This document shows, piece after piece, positions 1-11,445 of a stretch of DNA of 64,000 nt. The notes below the pieces were generated by a model. That model saw only the letters and a list, made by a program, of their open reading frames with translations. It was not told the DNA's origin and made no database searches. Location of the stretch: assembly GCA_009767595.1 (NCBI GenBank), contig VSDK01015859.1, positions 162,964 to 226,963 on the forward strand. The letters run 5' to 3'. The DNA is from Symbiodinium kawagutii. Its lineage: Eukaryota > Sar > Dinophyceae > Suessiales > Symbiodiniaceae. Numbering within the stretch: position 1 is the stretch's first letter; the number at the start of each line of letters is the position of its first letter. The position numbers and the translations under genes were made by a program.

Positions 1-295
1 TTTTACCATCCTAGTATATAAATTTATCAGATATATTGGTCGAATTTTACCATCCTAGTATATAAATTTATCAGATATATTGGTCAAAGTTTACCATCCT
101 AGTATATAAATTTGTCAGATATATTGGTTAAATTTTACCATCCTAGTATATAAATTTATCAGATATATTGGTCGAATTTTACCATCCTAGTATATAAATT
201 TATCAGATATATTGGTTAAATTTTACCATCCTAGTATATAAATTTATCAGATATATTGGTTAAATTTTACCATCCTAGTATATAAATTTACACGC
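1..295. repeat. 44-bp tandem satellite, about 6.7 copies
   Basis: Copies begin at 1, 45, 89, 133, 177, 221 and 265. Each unit starts TTTTACCATCCTAGTATATA and continues into TCAGATATATTGGT, and units differ by only one to four bases. There are no unique spacers between units, so this is a plain satellite. It touches the left window edge, so the array may be longer. No coding potential is seen. Confidence 0.95.
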
Positions 296-341
296 ATATC
301 CATTTAACCATCAGATTGATCTACCGGTGTGCGCCTCTCAG

Positions 342-413
342 GTGCCCGGGCTCCTGGAAGCCTACTACAAGGGCCGTGTCAAGGCGCGGGCGTTCCGGGC
401 ACCGGGGGATGAC
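342..413 (+). CDS. Candidate exon, unidentified gene
   Basis: GC-rich island after an acceptor-like CCTCTCAG|G and before a GTACCG donor. It reads 24 open codons containing LLEAYYKGRVKARAF and RAPGDD. It is phase 0 at both ends and can join in frame to the candidate at 1,273. I do not recognise the protein. The spacer from 414 to 1,272 holds only weak exon-like pieces (for example 948-985 between TTCCCAG and GTGTTT), none convincing. Confidence 0.45.
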
Positions 414-1272
414 GTACCGACCCGGGGGGTTGGTTGGGCGCGTTCTCGCAACGGGACCACACGTGAAGGGTGGTGAGTTGATGCTGATTTCAGGGTTCAT
501 TCTGATGCTTGGTGAATCATTTTGTTTTGATGTTTGTGAATTATTTTGTTTAATCCTATTTCTAGTTGGATCACCTAGCCGATATTCTTCTCAAACCAAA
601 ACAAATCAACATCTTTGGCCGATATGGATGTGAAGCTGAGTCATAGCTGGGTGAACTGAGTTGGCATCTGGGACGCTCATCCTCATTGCCTATCCCTTTG
701 CAGTTGGAGGAAGTTTTGTTCATGGTGAGCCTCGCGAAGCTCTGGGTGAAGGGTGACAGATAGTTCTGGTGATTTGACTCATCATTGGTTTCGCGCAGTT
801 CATGCTTGACCCAATGTTGATTGGTCCGTGCTTACTTTGATGAATGGCAATTGGCAATTGTTTATTAAGCATTCAGTCTTGAGGTAGGGCAAATGGTTGG
901 CCATGCAGTGGTGGTAATTGTTGGCTGAACGCTTCGTCTTTTCCCAGGACATAGGACTACAGCAATCAGTTCTCTCACTCGGCAGGTGTTTCTGAAGTTA
1001 CATAACTCAGTTGTTGAGCTTCTACATCAACCACTGTGAATCCCTATCAACCATTTTTCCTCTGTACACTTTCAACGTCTATGAGCCACTATGAGCCACT
1101 ATTACGATCTACTAAATCCTCTAGAATCTATTAACTCACTACAACTCACTATTAATCAACCATTTTTCCTCCGTTTGTACGTCATCCACCGCTGTTGGAG
1201 ACCCTGTTGGTTGATGATTGGCACTCCCCGTGGCGGGTTCCTGATCCCAGCTGATCCGAACGCCTAGCGCAG

Positions 1273-1317
1273 GTGGCGAATGGGCCTGGACTGGTTCTGG
1301 TGGAAGACAAGGCGCTA
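1273..1317 (+). CDS. Candidate exon, unidentified gene
   Basis: After GCGCAG|G the frame reads VANGPGLVLVEDKAL and stays open to about 1,352. The donor is not fixed: GCGCTG, GACCAG and GTGGGG are all possible, so the 3' end given is nominal. The frame continues in phase from 342-413. The island lies between a tract with repeated ATCAACC upstream and a GATGGTTGAAGATGG tract downstream, like many other exon islands here. No family is recognised. Confidence 0.4.
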
Positions 1318-1372
1318 GCGCTGGGCCGGGACCAGGGAACTGGTGGGGAATGAGGAGTATGGGAAGGGTTGC

Positions 1373-1487
1373 ATATGGGTGTTTCTCAAAATAGGGAGCC
1401 CCAAAAATGGTTGGTTTATTCCTATAAATGGTTAAAGAAGGATGATTTGGGGCCTTGGGGTACCCCAATTTTGAGAAACCACCATAT
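1373..1487 (+). mobile_element. Family A inverted-repeat element
   Basis: Left arm GGTGTTTCTCAAAATAGGG, centre AATGGTTGGTTTATT, right arm GGGGTACCCC then TTTTGAGAAACCACC. The outer ends ATATGGG and CCACCATAT are also complementary. It is about 115 bp with no ORF of its own, which fits a non-autonomous MITE-type element. Confidence 0.8.
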
Positions 1488-1499
1488 TCTTGAAGATGG

Positions 1500-1745
1500 T
1501 TCTTGATGATGCTTGAAGAATGTTGCTTGATGATGGTTGAAGATGGTGATGAGGGCTGAAGAATGGTGCTTGATGATGGTTGAAGATGATTGCTGGTGGT
1601 TGATAATGGTTGAAGATGATGTTTGATGATGGTTGAAGATGGTTGGATGTTGTTTCATGACGGTTGAAGATGGTAGGTGGTGCTTGATGATGGTTGGTGA
1701 TATGTGATCTTGCTTTTTTGATAGGTGATGAGTGATGGTGGTTGC
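1500..1745. repeat. Degenerate minisatellite of GATGATGGTTGAAGATGG words
   Basis: Many imperfect copies of TGATGATGGTTGAAGATGG in a strongly G/T/A-biased stretch. Reverse-strand frames through it read His/Ser-rich protein (HHQASSSTIIKHH-like); these are by-products of the repeat. It forms the G/T-rich arm downstream of the exon-like island at 1,273. Confidence 0.75.
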
Positions 1746-1879
1746 TGAGGTCCGTTCTGAGTATTGATGCATAATCCCGGGCAAATGATGCATAATCACG
1801 GACAATTCTGCAAATCAGCCATGGACCAACCATTTGATTGCCTGGTTTCTACCTCTTTTTACATTTTATATTTGACCAT

Positions 1880-2307
1880 GAATTAACAATGATAAGCCAC
1901 AATTAACCATCATGAACTAATTTATTTATTCTCAATTCATGACCATCATTCACCAATAAGAATGCCTCTTGATGTGTGATCCTGAACCATGACGCTTGTT
2001 CAGCCTGTTTACATGGGTTTCTGCATCATTGGTCTGTTGTATAGCTTGGCAACAGGATCATTGGACTGCCATGGCTATGGATATACCCACTGCACCCGTG
2101 CTTCCTTTGCGTTTCTGAAGACGGAACTATTGCCATGGCTTCAGATCTTGCCGGTGGGAAGTCATACAGAAAGCAGGGTGCTCATGTTTCATATCTTGAT
2201 CGTTTTACATTATTATTCGTATACATCATATACCGTTCTAGATTTCAGTTATATATATATTGTATTTATTTATATATATATATATGCTTTAGTATGTATA
2301 ATATTTG

Positions 2308-2356
<49 letters not shown>

Positions 2357-2432
2357 GTGTGTGTACATATATACCTTTGTGATTATACACATTGTATCCC
2401 ATTCATTTGCCAGACTACAACTTTTTACGCAG
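1880..2432. other. Spacer with microsatellites
   Basis: A/T-rich spacer with short TA runs (about 2,256-2,286) and a long TATC array (next entry). I see no convincing exon between 1,880 and 2,400. The open frames here run through the repeats and are not credible genes. Confidence 0.5.
2308..2364. repeat. (TATC)n followed by (GT)n microsatellite
   Basis: About twelve uninterrupted TATC units followed by five GT units. Confidence 0.95.
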
Positions 2433-2472
2433 GTCAAAGCGCTGACAGCCCCAGGAGCTTTGCGCTTACATG
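2433..2472 (+). CDS. Candidate exon, unidentified gene
   Basis: CTTTTTACGCAG|G precedes 13 open codons (VKALTAPGALRLH) plus one base, followed by a GATAAG sequence that could be a GA-type donor. The single leftover G joins in frame to the open frame at 2,827. The sequence from 2,473 to 2,826 holds a second GC-rich patch (2,500-2,580) without a clear frame and TA repeats. Confidence 0.45.
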
Positions 2473-2705
2473 GATAAGCTGATCCAACACTACCTGGGTG
2501 AGGACAGGAGGGCAGCCTGATGGCCTTGGGAGGGAGGCCAGGAGGCGTGTGGGTGGCCACTGGCCCATTAAAAGGGGAGCGATGCTAGGAGCTACCAGGA
2601 CTAAGCAAATGATCAAATTTGTAGATACGTGTTCCCATACATGCATACATACATGTTTTCAGAAATGCATATATAGTATTAAATATATGCTTAATTTATA
2701 TTATG

Positions 2706-2775
2706 TATATATATATATATATATTCATTTATGTATGTATTGATTGATTGTATACATATATATATATATATATAT
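2706..2775. repeat. TA-rich microsatellites
   Basis: Two (TA)n runs at about 2,706-2,724 and 2,755-2,775, separated by ATTCATTTATGTATG and TGATTGATTG words. Confidence 0.9.
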
Positions 2776-2826
2776 TTATTTGTTTATGTATCACACATGC
2801 TCACATTTCCCTCACTTCATTTTCAG

Positions 2827-2936
2827 GAACCCCCGCGGTAGGCAGCACAACTCCGCGGCAGGAACCGATCCTTCGGACCATTCCCACCCGAAGTTTTGCC
2901 ACTGATCCGCAGCAGGGAGGCCCAGTACAGGGCAAG
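2827..2936 (+). CDS. Candidate exon, unidentified gene
   Basis: A good acceptor (TTCATTTTCAG|G) opens a frame carrying GTPAVGSTTPRQEPILRT and ending GGPVQGK before an AAG|GTGCCA donor. It is phase-compatible with 2,433-2,472 upstream and 4,299-4,376 downstream. The protein is proline/threonine/arginine-rich with no motif I know. The donor is a choice; the frame stays open to 3,111. Confidence 0.5.
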
Positions 2937-4298
2937 GTGCCAGTTCCGGGAATCCACAGCAAGGGGTGTTTGATCAACACTTGTGTTTTTCGCGTGCTTT
3001 GTCACCAACTTGGCTACGGGCTTGGTAGAATCAGAACCGTTAGGAATTTGTGGAAAGGACATGGGGATCGCGAGATGCAGTTGTTTGGGGGGTTTTATGA
3101 TGACAGAAATTGATTAGATTTCAGTAGAAAATGGGGGAACAAAAACGCATGTCAAGCCTGTGCTCTCTCAAGTCAATCCACTGATCACAATCACAGAAAT
3201 TTTGCTTTTGAAAAAGTGACACGCTGGCCTTATGAGTAATTACAGGCTCAGGTGACATTTCACATGGTGGAGAAAACGCAGAAAGAGGTCGTGACTATGG
3301 CAATGTTTTGATTTCCGGGAAGCAGCCTTTTAGTGTCGGGTTGTTCATGAAAGGTAGGAGTCTTTAATCGCGGAAAACCGCACAGTGCTCTATGAAAATA
3401 AAGGCTCCTTTGAACAGCAATGGTTTTGCAGGATTCATGACTAGACACCTTACACATTGCGACACATACTCAGTAGTTTACGGAAAGGTAAGCAACAATT
3501 GGCATCATCGGATGCCATGGAGACACCTTCGTGATCTGGTGAAGCACCTCAGGGTGTGGAAGAGCCGTGGTCAGTGGTGTGTTTATAATGTTTATATACC
3601 CGGCTATGTCGTTTTCAACAATGTTTATCTTCACTAGTATCAATAGATGATTGGTCAGGTTGACCAAATATTTTTAATAGGGGTTGAAACCACCAACCAG
3701 TTCTAGTTCGACAACCATGAACAAACTAGCTATAGACAGTGGTTGATAAAGGCTGCAAAGGTTATCAGGATTGCTCCAAAGCTAGTGGCAAACTTCGTTC
3801 TCACAAACGTGGTTTTTGTACCCTCGGTCAAGTTGGTGCAAATTGCATGCTTTTGGCTGAAAAACTTCTATGTGACTGAAGCTTTGGGAGCACCCCTGGT
3901 TATGTTGTGCATGGTGACTATCTAAACCCGCAGTGGCATCTCGAAATCAGACTGGAAATGACTGTCTTTTCCGGATCCTGACAGGGAATCCAAGACCGGC
4001 ATTAGAAACAGTTATAGGGCAAACATGGGAGGGGGTACTCTCAAGTCATGGTCCCAGGACATTGGTGGTAAAGCCGACCTGCTGTGGACCTGGAAATCGG
4101 TATAGCCAACTGCTGCCCAGGAATTTCATAAGCGATTTCGGAGAAGTTCAATGGCAGGAAACCCTTCCTAAACCCAACAACGTCCATTATTCAACAAAAC
4201 TAACCACCATTAACCACCATCAAGTAACATCCACGAGTGAGTACAACAACTGTCAACATTTGTTAACCAATTGGCATTAAGAAAGCACTATGCCTCAG
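2937..4298. other. Spacer or intron
   Basis: Mostly A/T-rich without clear exons. It holds a family B remnant (3,651-3,700). The last 120 bases are A/C-rich (ACCACCATTAACCACCATC) and lead into the exon-like island at 4,299. Confidence 0.5.
3651..3700 (+). mobile_element. Family B remnant, right half
   Basis: GGTCAGGTTGACCAAATATTTTTAATAG followed by GGGGTTGAAACCACCAACCAG, the right half of the family B consensus. The left half is absent or too diverged to see. Confidence 0.65.
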
Positions 4299-4376
4299 GG
4301 CCGCATCAGAAACCGCGTTCAACTTTTCGGCTGTGGCAAGGAGGTCCATGCCGCCTTGTGGTCCTCACCGCTGCAG
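4299..4376 (+). CDS. Candidate exon, unidentified gene
   Basis: Twenty-six codons, phase 0 at both ends, between CTATGCCTCAG|G and CTGCAG|GTTGCT. They read GRIRNRVQLFGCGKEV then HAALWSSPLQ. Upstream is a CCATTAACCACCATCAAG tract and downstream a GGGTCAATGGTGGTGGTTG tract, the composition flip seen round other exons in this window. This is one of the better exon candidates outside the transporter gene. No family is recognised. Confidence 0.55.
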
Positions 4377-4799
4377 GTTGCTACACACGGTTTTTGACAT
4401 CCCCAGTCTCTCAGCACAAGCAATGCTGATGGGTCAATGGTGGTGGTTGAGTTTTCAACACTTGCGAGTGGCTAAGCTGGATGCCAATGGCTTTAAGCAT
4501 GGTAGTGGCTAGGCTAGTGGCTGCAGCAATAATAAGTGGCCAGGGTTGATGATCGGTTGACTTGGTGAAGCGAAGTCACACTATGTCCCTTGTTGGCTCT
4601 TACAAACATATGTTGTGCCTTCAATTTGGTTGGAATCAAGGCATCATAGGTCGTCGTAGTCACAACACTTGTGTACGTGTTGTATATACACTTGGAACTT
4701 AGTTGTATGCATATGCATATGCACGCGTTCGTACATTTATTCCCCAACAGCGTAAGCTTATGGGGTCTTCAGCCCAGTTAAGCTCCGGTGTGAGCCGGT

Positions 4800-5340
4800 G
4801 CAGCTTCCAGGCTCAGGTTCTGGAGGTTCCAGAGGTTCCCGAAGGTTCCGGGGAGTTGCGGTGCAGTTGCCAGACAAAGTTCCGGAAGGTTCCGGCGAGT
4901 TCCGGTGCAGATGGTAGGCCAGGTTCCGGAGCGTTCCGGGGAGGTTCCGGGGAGTTCTGGCGCAAAGGTTCCAGAAAGTTCCGGGAAGGTTCGGGGAGTT
5001 CTGGCGCAAAGGTTCTAGAAGGTTCCGGGCAGGTTCCGGGAAGTTCTGGCGTAAAGGTTCCAAAAGGTTCCGGGAAGGTTCCGGGGAGTTCTGGTGCAAA
5101 GATGCGCAAAAGTTCGTTCCGGGGAGTTCTGGCGCAAAGGTTCCAGAAGGTTCCGGGAAGGTTCCGGAAGGTTCTGGAGGGTTCCGGTAAGTTCGTGCAG
5201 GTGTAAGGCAAGGTTCCGGAAGGTTCCTGGAAGTTGCGGCGCAGCTTCCAGTCTCAAGTTCCGAAAATTCCGAAATGTTGCTGGGAGTTCCAATGCAGTT
5301 GCCAGGCAAGTTTTTGGAAAGTTCAAGAACGTTCTGGAAG
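4800..5340. repeat. GC-rich 45-bp minisatellite (GGTTCCGG type)
   Basis: Built from words such as GGTTCCGGGAAGGTTCCGGG and GAGTTCTGGCGCAAAGGTT, period about 45 bp and decaying at both ends. Because 45 is a multiple of three, long frames stay open on both strands (Gly/Ser/Lys-rich forward; Pro/Asn/Leu-rich reverse). I treat these as repeat artefacts. Confidence 0.9.
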
Positions 5341-6362
5341 TAAAACATGAGATTGCGCAGAAGCAGCCTAGGCGAAATTTCCACAAACTCAACATGCCAT
5401 CGTCATCATGCCTCAGATTTCTTTGTTACATAACAATTTCCTGCAAAGAATAATACGAGCGGAAGCATTCAGATCTGTGGCTCTTGCTGTTGGGGATTCC
5501 ACCTTAGCTTATCTTTTTTTGTGAATATGTTGCTTGCATGTATGTGCATCTACGCTATGAATTTAAGTATACATAAATGCGAGGGATGGAAATCTAATGC
5601 GCATATATGTCGTGGCCAACTGATGTTATACTGAACATGGATCCTTTCCAATCAGACACACAGTGGATTTATATCCACAACAAATCAAGAAACCTGTGAA
5701 TGCCAATGTCCTAAGTCATAATGCGCATGTTAACCCCCCATGAACATTTAATCAACACACAGCTGGACGTTCACATATGGAATGGGCCGGAGTAGGGGTG
5801 TTTGATTGGAATGAACCTTTTGTGTTGTCAATCTACACTGGTAGCCAGAGAGGATGTAATCCTTAGACCACCCAGTACCTTGCCCAGCACCCCAGCCAGT
5901 TATCGATGGTAGACGTGAATGGATGATGATTTGAAGATGATTATTTCTTGGCTAACATGGTTGTTCGACTTTAGCAGATTGGCTAGTAAATTGTTTATCA
6001 CAGATGTCTATGCAAACGGGTTGCTCTAAAGATTGGCTCACGGTGATACCCCCAAAACCCATGGTGTATGCGACCGTGGGGAGAGGATCGAAATCCAGGA
6101 CTGTTCAGCATTCTGGTGAATTGTTTTATCATCAAAACAATCAGATCACATCCACATCGCAGATAAAACAGGTCGCCAGACACATCATCCAGAGGCTGGG
6201 ACTTGTTTTGCATCCGACACTGAAGTTCCCCAACACTGCTTTGGGTGTCTCGGATAGCTGGTCATCCAGAAAAAAATCCGGCCACGCCTGCCGCACAGCA
6301 CCACGTTCGCAGCCAAGGCAATCAGTCCAATGTGGTTGTGAAGCGTGTGGATGGACGTGGAG
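5341..6362. other. Spacer without a supported gene
   Basis: A/T-rich sequence. An open forward frame from about 6,004 to 6,507 overlaps the exon candidate at 6,363-6,442; most of it upstream of 6,190 shows no coding character. A possible AG|G-started exon at about 6,191 was considered but not retained. Confidence 0.4.
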
Positions 6363-6442
6363 GCATGATGTACATCTGATTGCCGAGAAAATCACGGAAC
6401 CCATGGCGGCTTGCCGCCGCCAGATGCTGCCATGTCCAAGAT
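6363..6442 (+). CDS. Candidate exon with GTAAGT donor
   Basis: Begins after GGACGTGGAG|G and ends at CCAAGAT|GTAAGT, a textbook donor. It reads HDVHLIAEKITEPMAACRR. It leaves one base (T) that joins in frame to GC at 7,883, giving CNAVWVGAKLP across the junction. No family is recognised. The 5' limit is less certain than the donor. Confidence 0.45.
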
Positions 6443-7259
6443 GTAAGTTCCATTCGATGTGCTTAGCTTGTCACAATCTTCCACTGCTACCCTGGCACCA
6501 TTCGTAAAAAAAGAACAACCAGCCGCCCAAACAAGTGATTTGCCACCACGACGACTGCGGTGATCCATGGATAGTGCTCAGCTGCTGTCTATGCTTAGCG
6601 GGTATGGCCAATTTCTATGAACCATAGGCACTGGATCTTGTGAAAAATATTATGCAATACAGACTTCCCAGATGGTACCATTGTTTATCGTCTGCGATAA
6701 GCAGACTCTGAGGCCAGTTTGATCACTTACTGTAGTGAAGCTTATTGCTGCTTATGATGCACCATGATTCTTTTAAACCGGCGCAGAAATGGCGGGAAAA
6801 TGGACGTTTGAAACCATCATAGTTTGGTGTTCAAAGCATGCGGGTTTGCAACGTAGAACTGGCAGCCCCTTCATCCGCTTCAGCTGGCTACGCCTTGAAG
6901 GCAAGAAATGGTGAAGCTTGGATGATCACCGCAGTATCAACAGCCAGTGACCATTTAATGGTGTTCGTAGTGCTCCTTGATAAGTTTATAGTGTTTAAAC
7001 ACAAATATTTGACCATTGTTCATAAGTCTATAGTGATTGATGATGTTGATCATTGCTGATGATTGGTTAACCGGTACGGCGTAGCTGGCCGGTAATCAAT
7101 TATCAGCAATGGTTGGCCATACACGGTGTACTTAGCTGATTGATCATTGCTGCTCATAGTTGATGAACTAAAATTGAGTAACAATTCAACCGTTAGTATG
7201 TAACCAATGCTTAAATCGTTAATCAATTCTTCACCATTCTCAGCTCATGTCAACCTTTG

Positions 7260-7850
7260 TGAACCAAGGTTGGGTCAGTAACTACAATGAGATTGCTTGT
7301 GAATCAACGAATGACCAACCAACCGACAACCATAAACCAGCAATGTACGGTGAACTAACCATTCAAAACCATTGATAACCATGGATAATCATTCACCATT
7401 GATAACCATTCATCATTGAAAACCATTGATGACCATTCACCAACCATCTTTACCCGTCACCGCCAGCTTGCCACTCCAATTGAACCGTCACGTTTGATAA
7501 ACCCACATTCAAATTACCAACAATAAACTGACCACCGATAGACCATCCAATATAAGCATTCTCCAACTAACCATCAGTAGCCATCTATAGTCATCGTTTA
7601 ATCAGTTCACCATTCATCAGGTCTGCTGAACACACCATTGGTATGGCATGATCCGTTATTCAACCATCACAAAATCAACCACCATCAAATGGACAAACCA
7701 TCAAATTAGCCATCGAACCATCAAATGCACCACCAATGATTCACCATCAAAAATGAACCTCAACAAAAGTCATTGGATTAGTTTCATTAGTTAAACATTA
7801 CTAAACCCACCTCAACCTCAGCAAACCCTTGGGCCCTTGGATCAACCACG
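7260..7850. repeat. A/C-rich CCATCAACCATT tract
   Basis: Dense degenerate words ACCATTGATAACC, CCATCAAA and AACCATCA, with G strongly depleted. It immediately precedes the GC-rich exon-like island at 7,883. The opposite G/T-rich composition begins just after that island. Confidence 0.8.
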
Positions 7851-7882
7851 TCCCACCCTTCTCCCGCCGCGGTGGCGGGAAG

Positions 7883-8010
7883 GCAACGCAGTGTGGGTGG
7901 GTGCCAAGTTGCCCCGCAACGACTTCCTGGCCGCGCGGCCGCTGGTGGCCGCGGAGCCGGAAGCGTCCCTTGCTCGCTCGAACCGGCCGTCGAACCGCCG
8001 CCGTGCTTCA
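7883..8010 (+). CDS. Candidate exon in strong GC island
   Basis: After GGGAAG|G the frame reads NAVWVGAKLPRNDF then LAARPLVAAEPEAS. Nearly all codons end in G or C, unlike the surroundings. The donor is not fixed, so the end given is nominal; the frame is open to about 8,049. It is in phase with 6,363-6,442. Reverse-strand reading is possible but has poorer codon endings. No family is recognised. Confidence 0.5.
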
Positions 8011-8039
8011 GAATTGGTTCATCAGTTTGGGATGCTGTT

Positions 8040-8750
8040 GAAGCATTGATCAATGGGAATGGTTAATCAATGGCAATGATCCAATGGTTAATTAATGGTT
8101 AATCAATGGTTAATTAATGCTGTTTCGACGCACTGATCAATGGGAATGGTTAATCAGTTTGTATAGTAGTGTTGTTGAAGCATTGATCAATGGTTGATCC
8201 TGGTGAGGCACACAAGGGGAGAACGATGCTTGGCATACACACTCACCAGGGGTGATTCGTTGGGGCACGGTTCCACCCGTAATTGTGTCATAATTTGTTA
8301 TTGACTATCCAGCAACTCATAAAGAACTATGGATTCACTGTCAATTCAGCATTAAACCCTAGTCTCATCATGCAACCTTTGAGTTCCTGGGAGGCTTCAA
8401 AACAGGGTGCAGTGCATCCCTGAGGTTTATTGTGCAGCGATACACGGCGCTCTCGAAGGCTCTCTGAAAAGCTGTTGCTGCTATTGCAGTGCTGATAGGC
8501 ATGGTTGATTGATGGCGGGTTGACGGTTGATTGAATGACCTGAATGGTTTATGATTTATGATCGTGAATTTATGGCGAAGTAATGGGAACATAATTTCAG
8601 GTGATTATAATCATTATTGATTCATGGTGAATTAATGATCACATCAGTAAAAGTAATGGTCAAGTCATGGTTGAGCCATGGTAATTTGTCGTTAATGGCT
8701 GATTATGCCATGGTTAATTCATGTTAATTCAGGGTCTTTTGGGCACTTGA
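8040..8750. repeat. G/T-rich TGGTTAATCAATGG tract
   Basis: Reverse-complement-type composition of the tract at 7,260-7,850: repeated AATGGTTAATCAATGG, GGTTGATTG and ATGGTTGAGCC words. A small mixed island at 8,385-8,470 interrupts it without a convincing frame. Confidence 0.75.
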
Positions 8751-9176
8751 CTTTTACTTGTTGGTTGATTGGCAATTCATTGATTGTAAATCAACAATTT
8801 GTGATTGTCATGCCTGTTAAGGCTGTCTAATGGCTAAGGTCAACGGTGGCTCCTGATGGTTAGTCATTGTTCTGGTCAAGAGGCTCATTAACAACAAAGG
8901 ATGATTCGTTGATAACTAAAGGTCGGCAAAGTGCCCGTGCCGCAAGTACCTTGGTCAACTGCGAAAACCATCAAAACAAGAACTGTTTGTTGATGATTGT
9001 TGACGAGGGGCTGAATGTCAACAGGTTAAGCATCATCAATCATACGTTGATCACCATGCCAGATACTTCATATGATACTAATACCATATACATAATACAT
9101 ATAACTAGCTCCACACCATACATGCCTGTGTATTTTTTTATTACGATCCATGCGTTGGTAAAGATACCAACGCCCC

Positions 9177-9375
9177 ATGGATCCGCATGGCACCACCATG
9201 GCCGCCACGACCGGGACGACGACCGGGACGACCCGGCGCCAGGTGGATGGACAGATCACGGACCTCCGAGGGCCCGCCTTCATCACCAGCAGCGATGAAG
9301 CGCTCAGCGGTGGAGTAGGCGACCGACCCACCGGGACGGACCAGGGAGGTCGTCGTAGCCATGGCGGCTTAGGAA
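9177..9375. other. GC-rich exon-like island, strand unclear
   Basis: Two frames look coding. Forward contains VDGQITDLRGPAFITSSDE after GCGCCAG|G. Reverse contains SLVRPGGSVAYSTAERF with almost no A-ending codons. I cannot decide which is real. Between 9,376 and about 10,780 the sequence is mainly G/T-rich words (GGTTAGTTCGGC, GCTACTAGTTTTAATTG) and holds no supported gene. Confidence 0.35.
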
Positions 9376-10778
9376 CGGTGGATGAATGGTGAGTAGCCAT
9401 GGTTAAGAAATGGGTTAGTTGATCAACTATGGTTACCATGGTTGGGTTGGGCTTAGTATGGCTTAGTTCAGCTACAGAATGTGACTACGGTTAGTTGGGA
9501 TGTTACTTTGGGGGTGGTAGAGGGGTTAGTTCGGCTACCTTGGAGGGGGTATAATCTATGATCATGTTTATAACCTTTGGTAGTCCCTTACCTGGCAATG
9601 GAAAATCACCATTTGTTATAGGGAAATCCGCGTGCAAACCACACGTATAGATGGTGGATTCTCCATCGCCATGGTAGTTTACCAGAGGGTAAGTGGTGAA
9701 TGTATCTATGGTTAGTTCAGCCATTGATGGTGTAACCCACAGAAATGGCAGTAACCATGGCTCCCAACCAGTTACAATAAATGGGATGATCATCCAGATA
9801 GGGGTGAAGTGTGGTTGTCCTTCGTTCTCTGGGAAGCATGGTGACATCATGGTTCATAATGAATGGGTAGCAATGTTCCTTGGCATTTGCAGATGAACGA
9901 GGTACGGTAGGGGGCCACGACCTGGGTGATGCGTACCTAAATCACATATCTACACCATTGGCCGCTTGAAATGATGGTGGATAGTGATGCTCAACAGGGA
10001 CTAGCTGGGATACCTAGTGGTGGTAAGTGCTACTCCACCAGTCATGGTCTAACCAGGGTTGGTAGGAGTCTCTAGGAGTTAGCCGCATGACCAGTTCACT
10101 GCAGTGGAGTTGTTATGGTACTGTTCATTGGTTGTAGCTACTAGTCATAAGTGGTATTACCAAATGGTTATGGCTACTAGTTTTAATTGTTACATTACAG
10201 CTTCTAGTTTTAATCTGTATGGCTGCTGGTTTTGATGGTTTTTGCTACTGGTTTTAATTGCTAGAGCTACTAGTTTGAATGCCTAGAGCTACTCGTTTAA
10301 ATGATTATAGCTACATGTTAAATTGTTCCTCATTATAACTCAACTTACTTAACCTTCAGTGGCAATGGTTGACATGAATGGTTCAAATTCTTCGACCAAG
10401 CTGTACGAGTAATCAATTATCGGCAGACTAGTTAATGGCTGATATCCACCTGACTGCTTAAATGCTTATGACTTGAGCAATTGATCGTTTCAAATCAGTG
10501 GCAATTATTATGTGACTATTATATGGGAATGTTCATGGTTATATCTCCAATCAAACAGTTTAGTGATACTTGTTGACATCAGTGGCTAAATTTGGTTGAC
10601 CAAGTGGCAATAGTTGGGTTATTTGAATGGTTCGTCAACTACTGGTGCTTCAACTATGTAATGGTTCGGTGGTTGATAAGTTGGTGAATCAATAGCTGGT
10701 ATAATTGATCATGGATTGGTAATTGTCGCCGAACCCAGGTATTGTTAATGCATTGGTTGATTAAGTAATAGAAGGCCC

Positions 10779-10842
10779 TTTCTAAAAGGGGTTCATATAC
10801 AGGATGATTTGGGGATACCCCCAGCCATTAAGAGACCACCCC
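10779..10842 (+). mobile_element. Family A remnant, right half
   Basis: CAGGATGATTTGGGGATACCC then TTAAGAGACCACC, a diverged right arm. A short TCTAAAAGGGG could be a remnant of the left arm. Confidence 0.5.
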
Positions 10843-11035
10843 ATAGTAGTTATTTATAAAACCAATATTATTGGCAATTTTCTCCTATTACTAATCAAGC
10901 CGTTGGTCATTACTACCATTTAAACAAGCAATGCATTATTAATCCATCATTATTGGTGTTTATCTCTACTATTCTCCACTTTCATTTGCGATTATCGCCC
11001 TGAATCAGCTAAAGCGCTTGAATCCATTTGGAAAC

Positions 11036-11157
11036 CACCATATGGGTGTTTCTCCAGTCATAGGGTTTCTCCGAAATCATCCAGTTTACTACTCCTTCAG
11101 AATGATAAACCAACCATTTTGGGGGTACCGCTATCTTGAGAAATACTGCAATATGAG
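11036..11157 (-). mobile_element. Family A element
   Basis: Reverse orientation of the family: GGTGTTTCTCCAGTCATAGG, AAATCATCC, AATGATAAACCAACCATTTT, GGGGTACCGC and TCTTGAGAAATAC. Confidence 0.7.
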
Positions 11158-11445
11158 AATGGTTCTCATTGTTCTTGGATAATCCGTGCTGGAAACCATT
11201 ATATTTTTGATTAGTCTTGACCTTCAACCCCCTTGTAAATGGCTGTCACACCAGCTACCGGGAGTCACAGTAGACCACATGGCTGCCATCAATGGCTGCC
11301 GTCACGTCACTGTTGTTAACCATCAATTGACCATTAAATGGTTTTGGCATGTTTTGTAGTGGATTATAGTGGTTATATATGATAATGGAGATTATAGTGG
11401 TTCATGATAAGGATTAACAACCAACAATAGGGGTTGAACAACTAC

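Noticed and set aside
1..295. CRISPR-like array
   Set aside because: Units are contiguous and nearly identical, with no unique spacers; eukaryotic context.
1139..1833. Long His/Ser-rich reverse-strand ORFs
   Set aside because: They run through the GATGATGGTTGAAG minisatellite and a family A element; composition is that of the repeat.
4703..5453. Overlapping ORFs of 119-208 codons on both strands
   Set aside because: Produced by the 45-bp GGTTCCGG minisatellite, whose period is a multiple of three.
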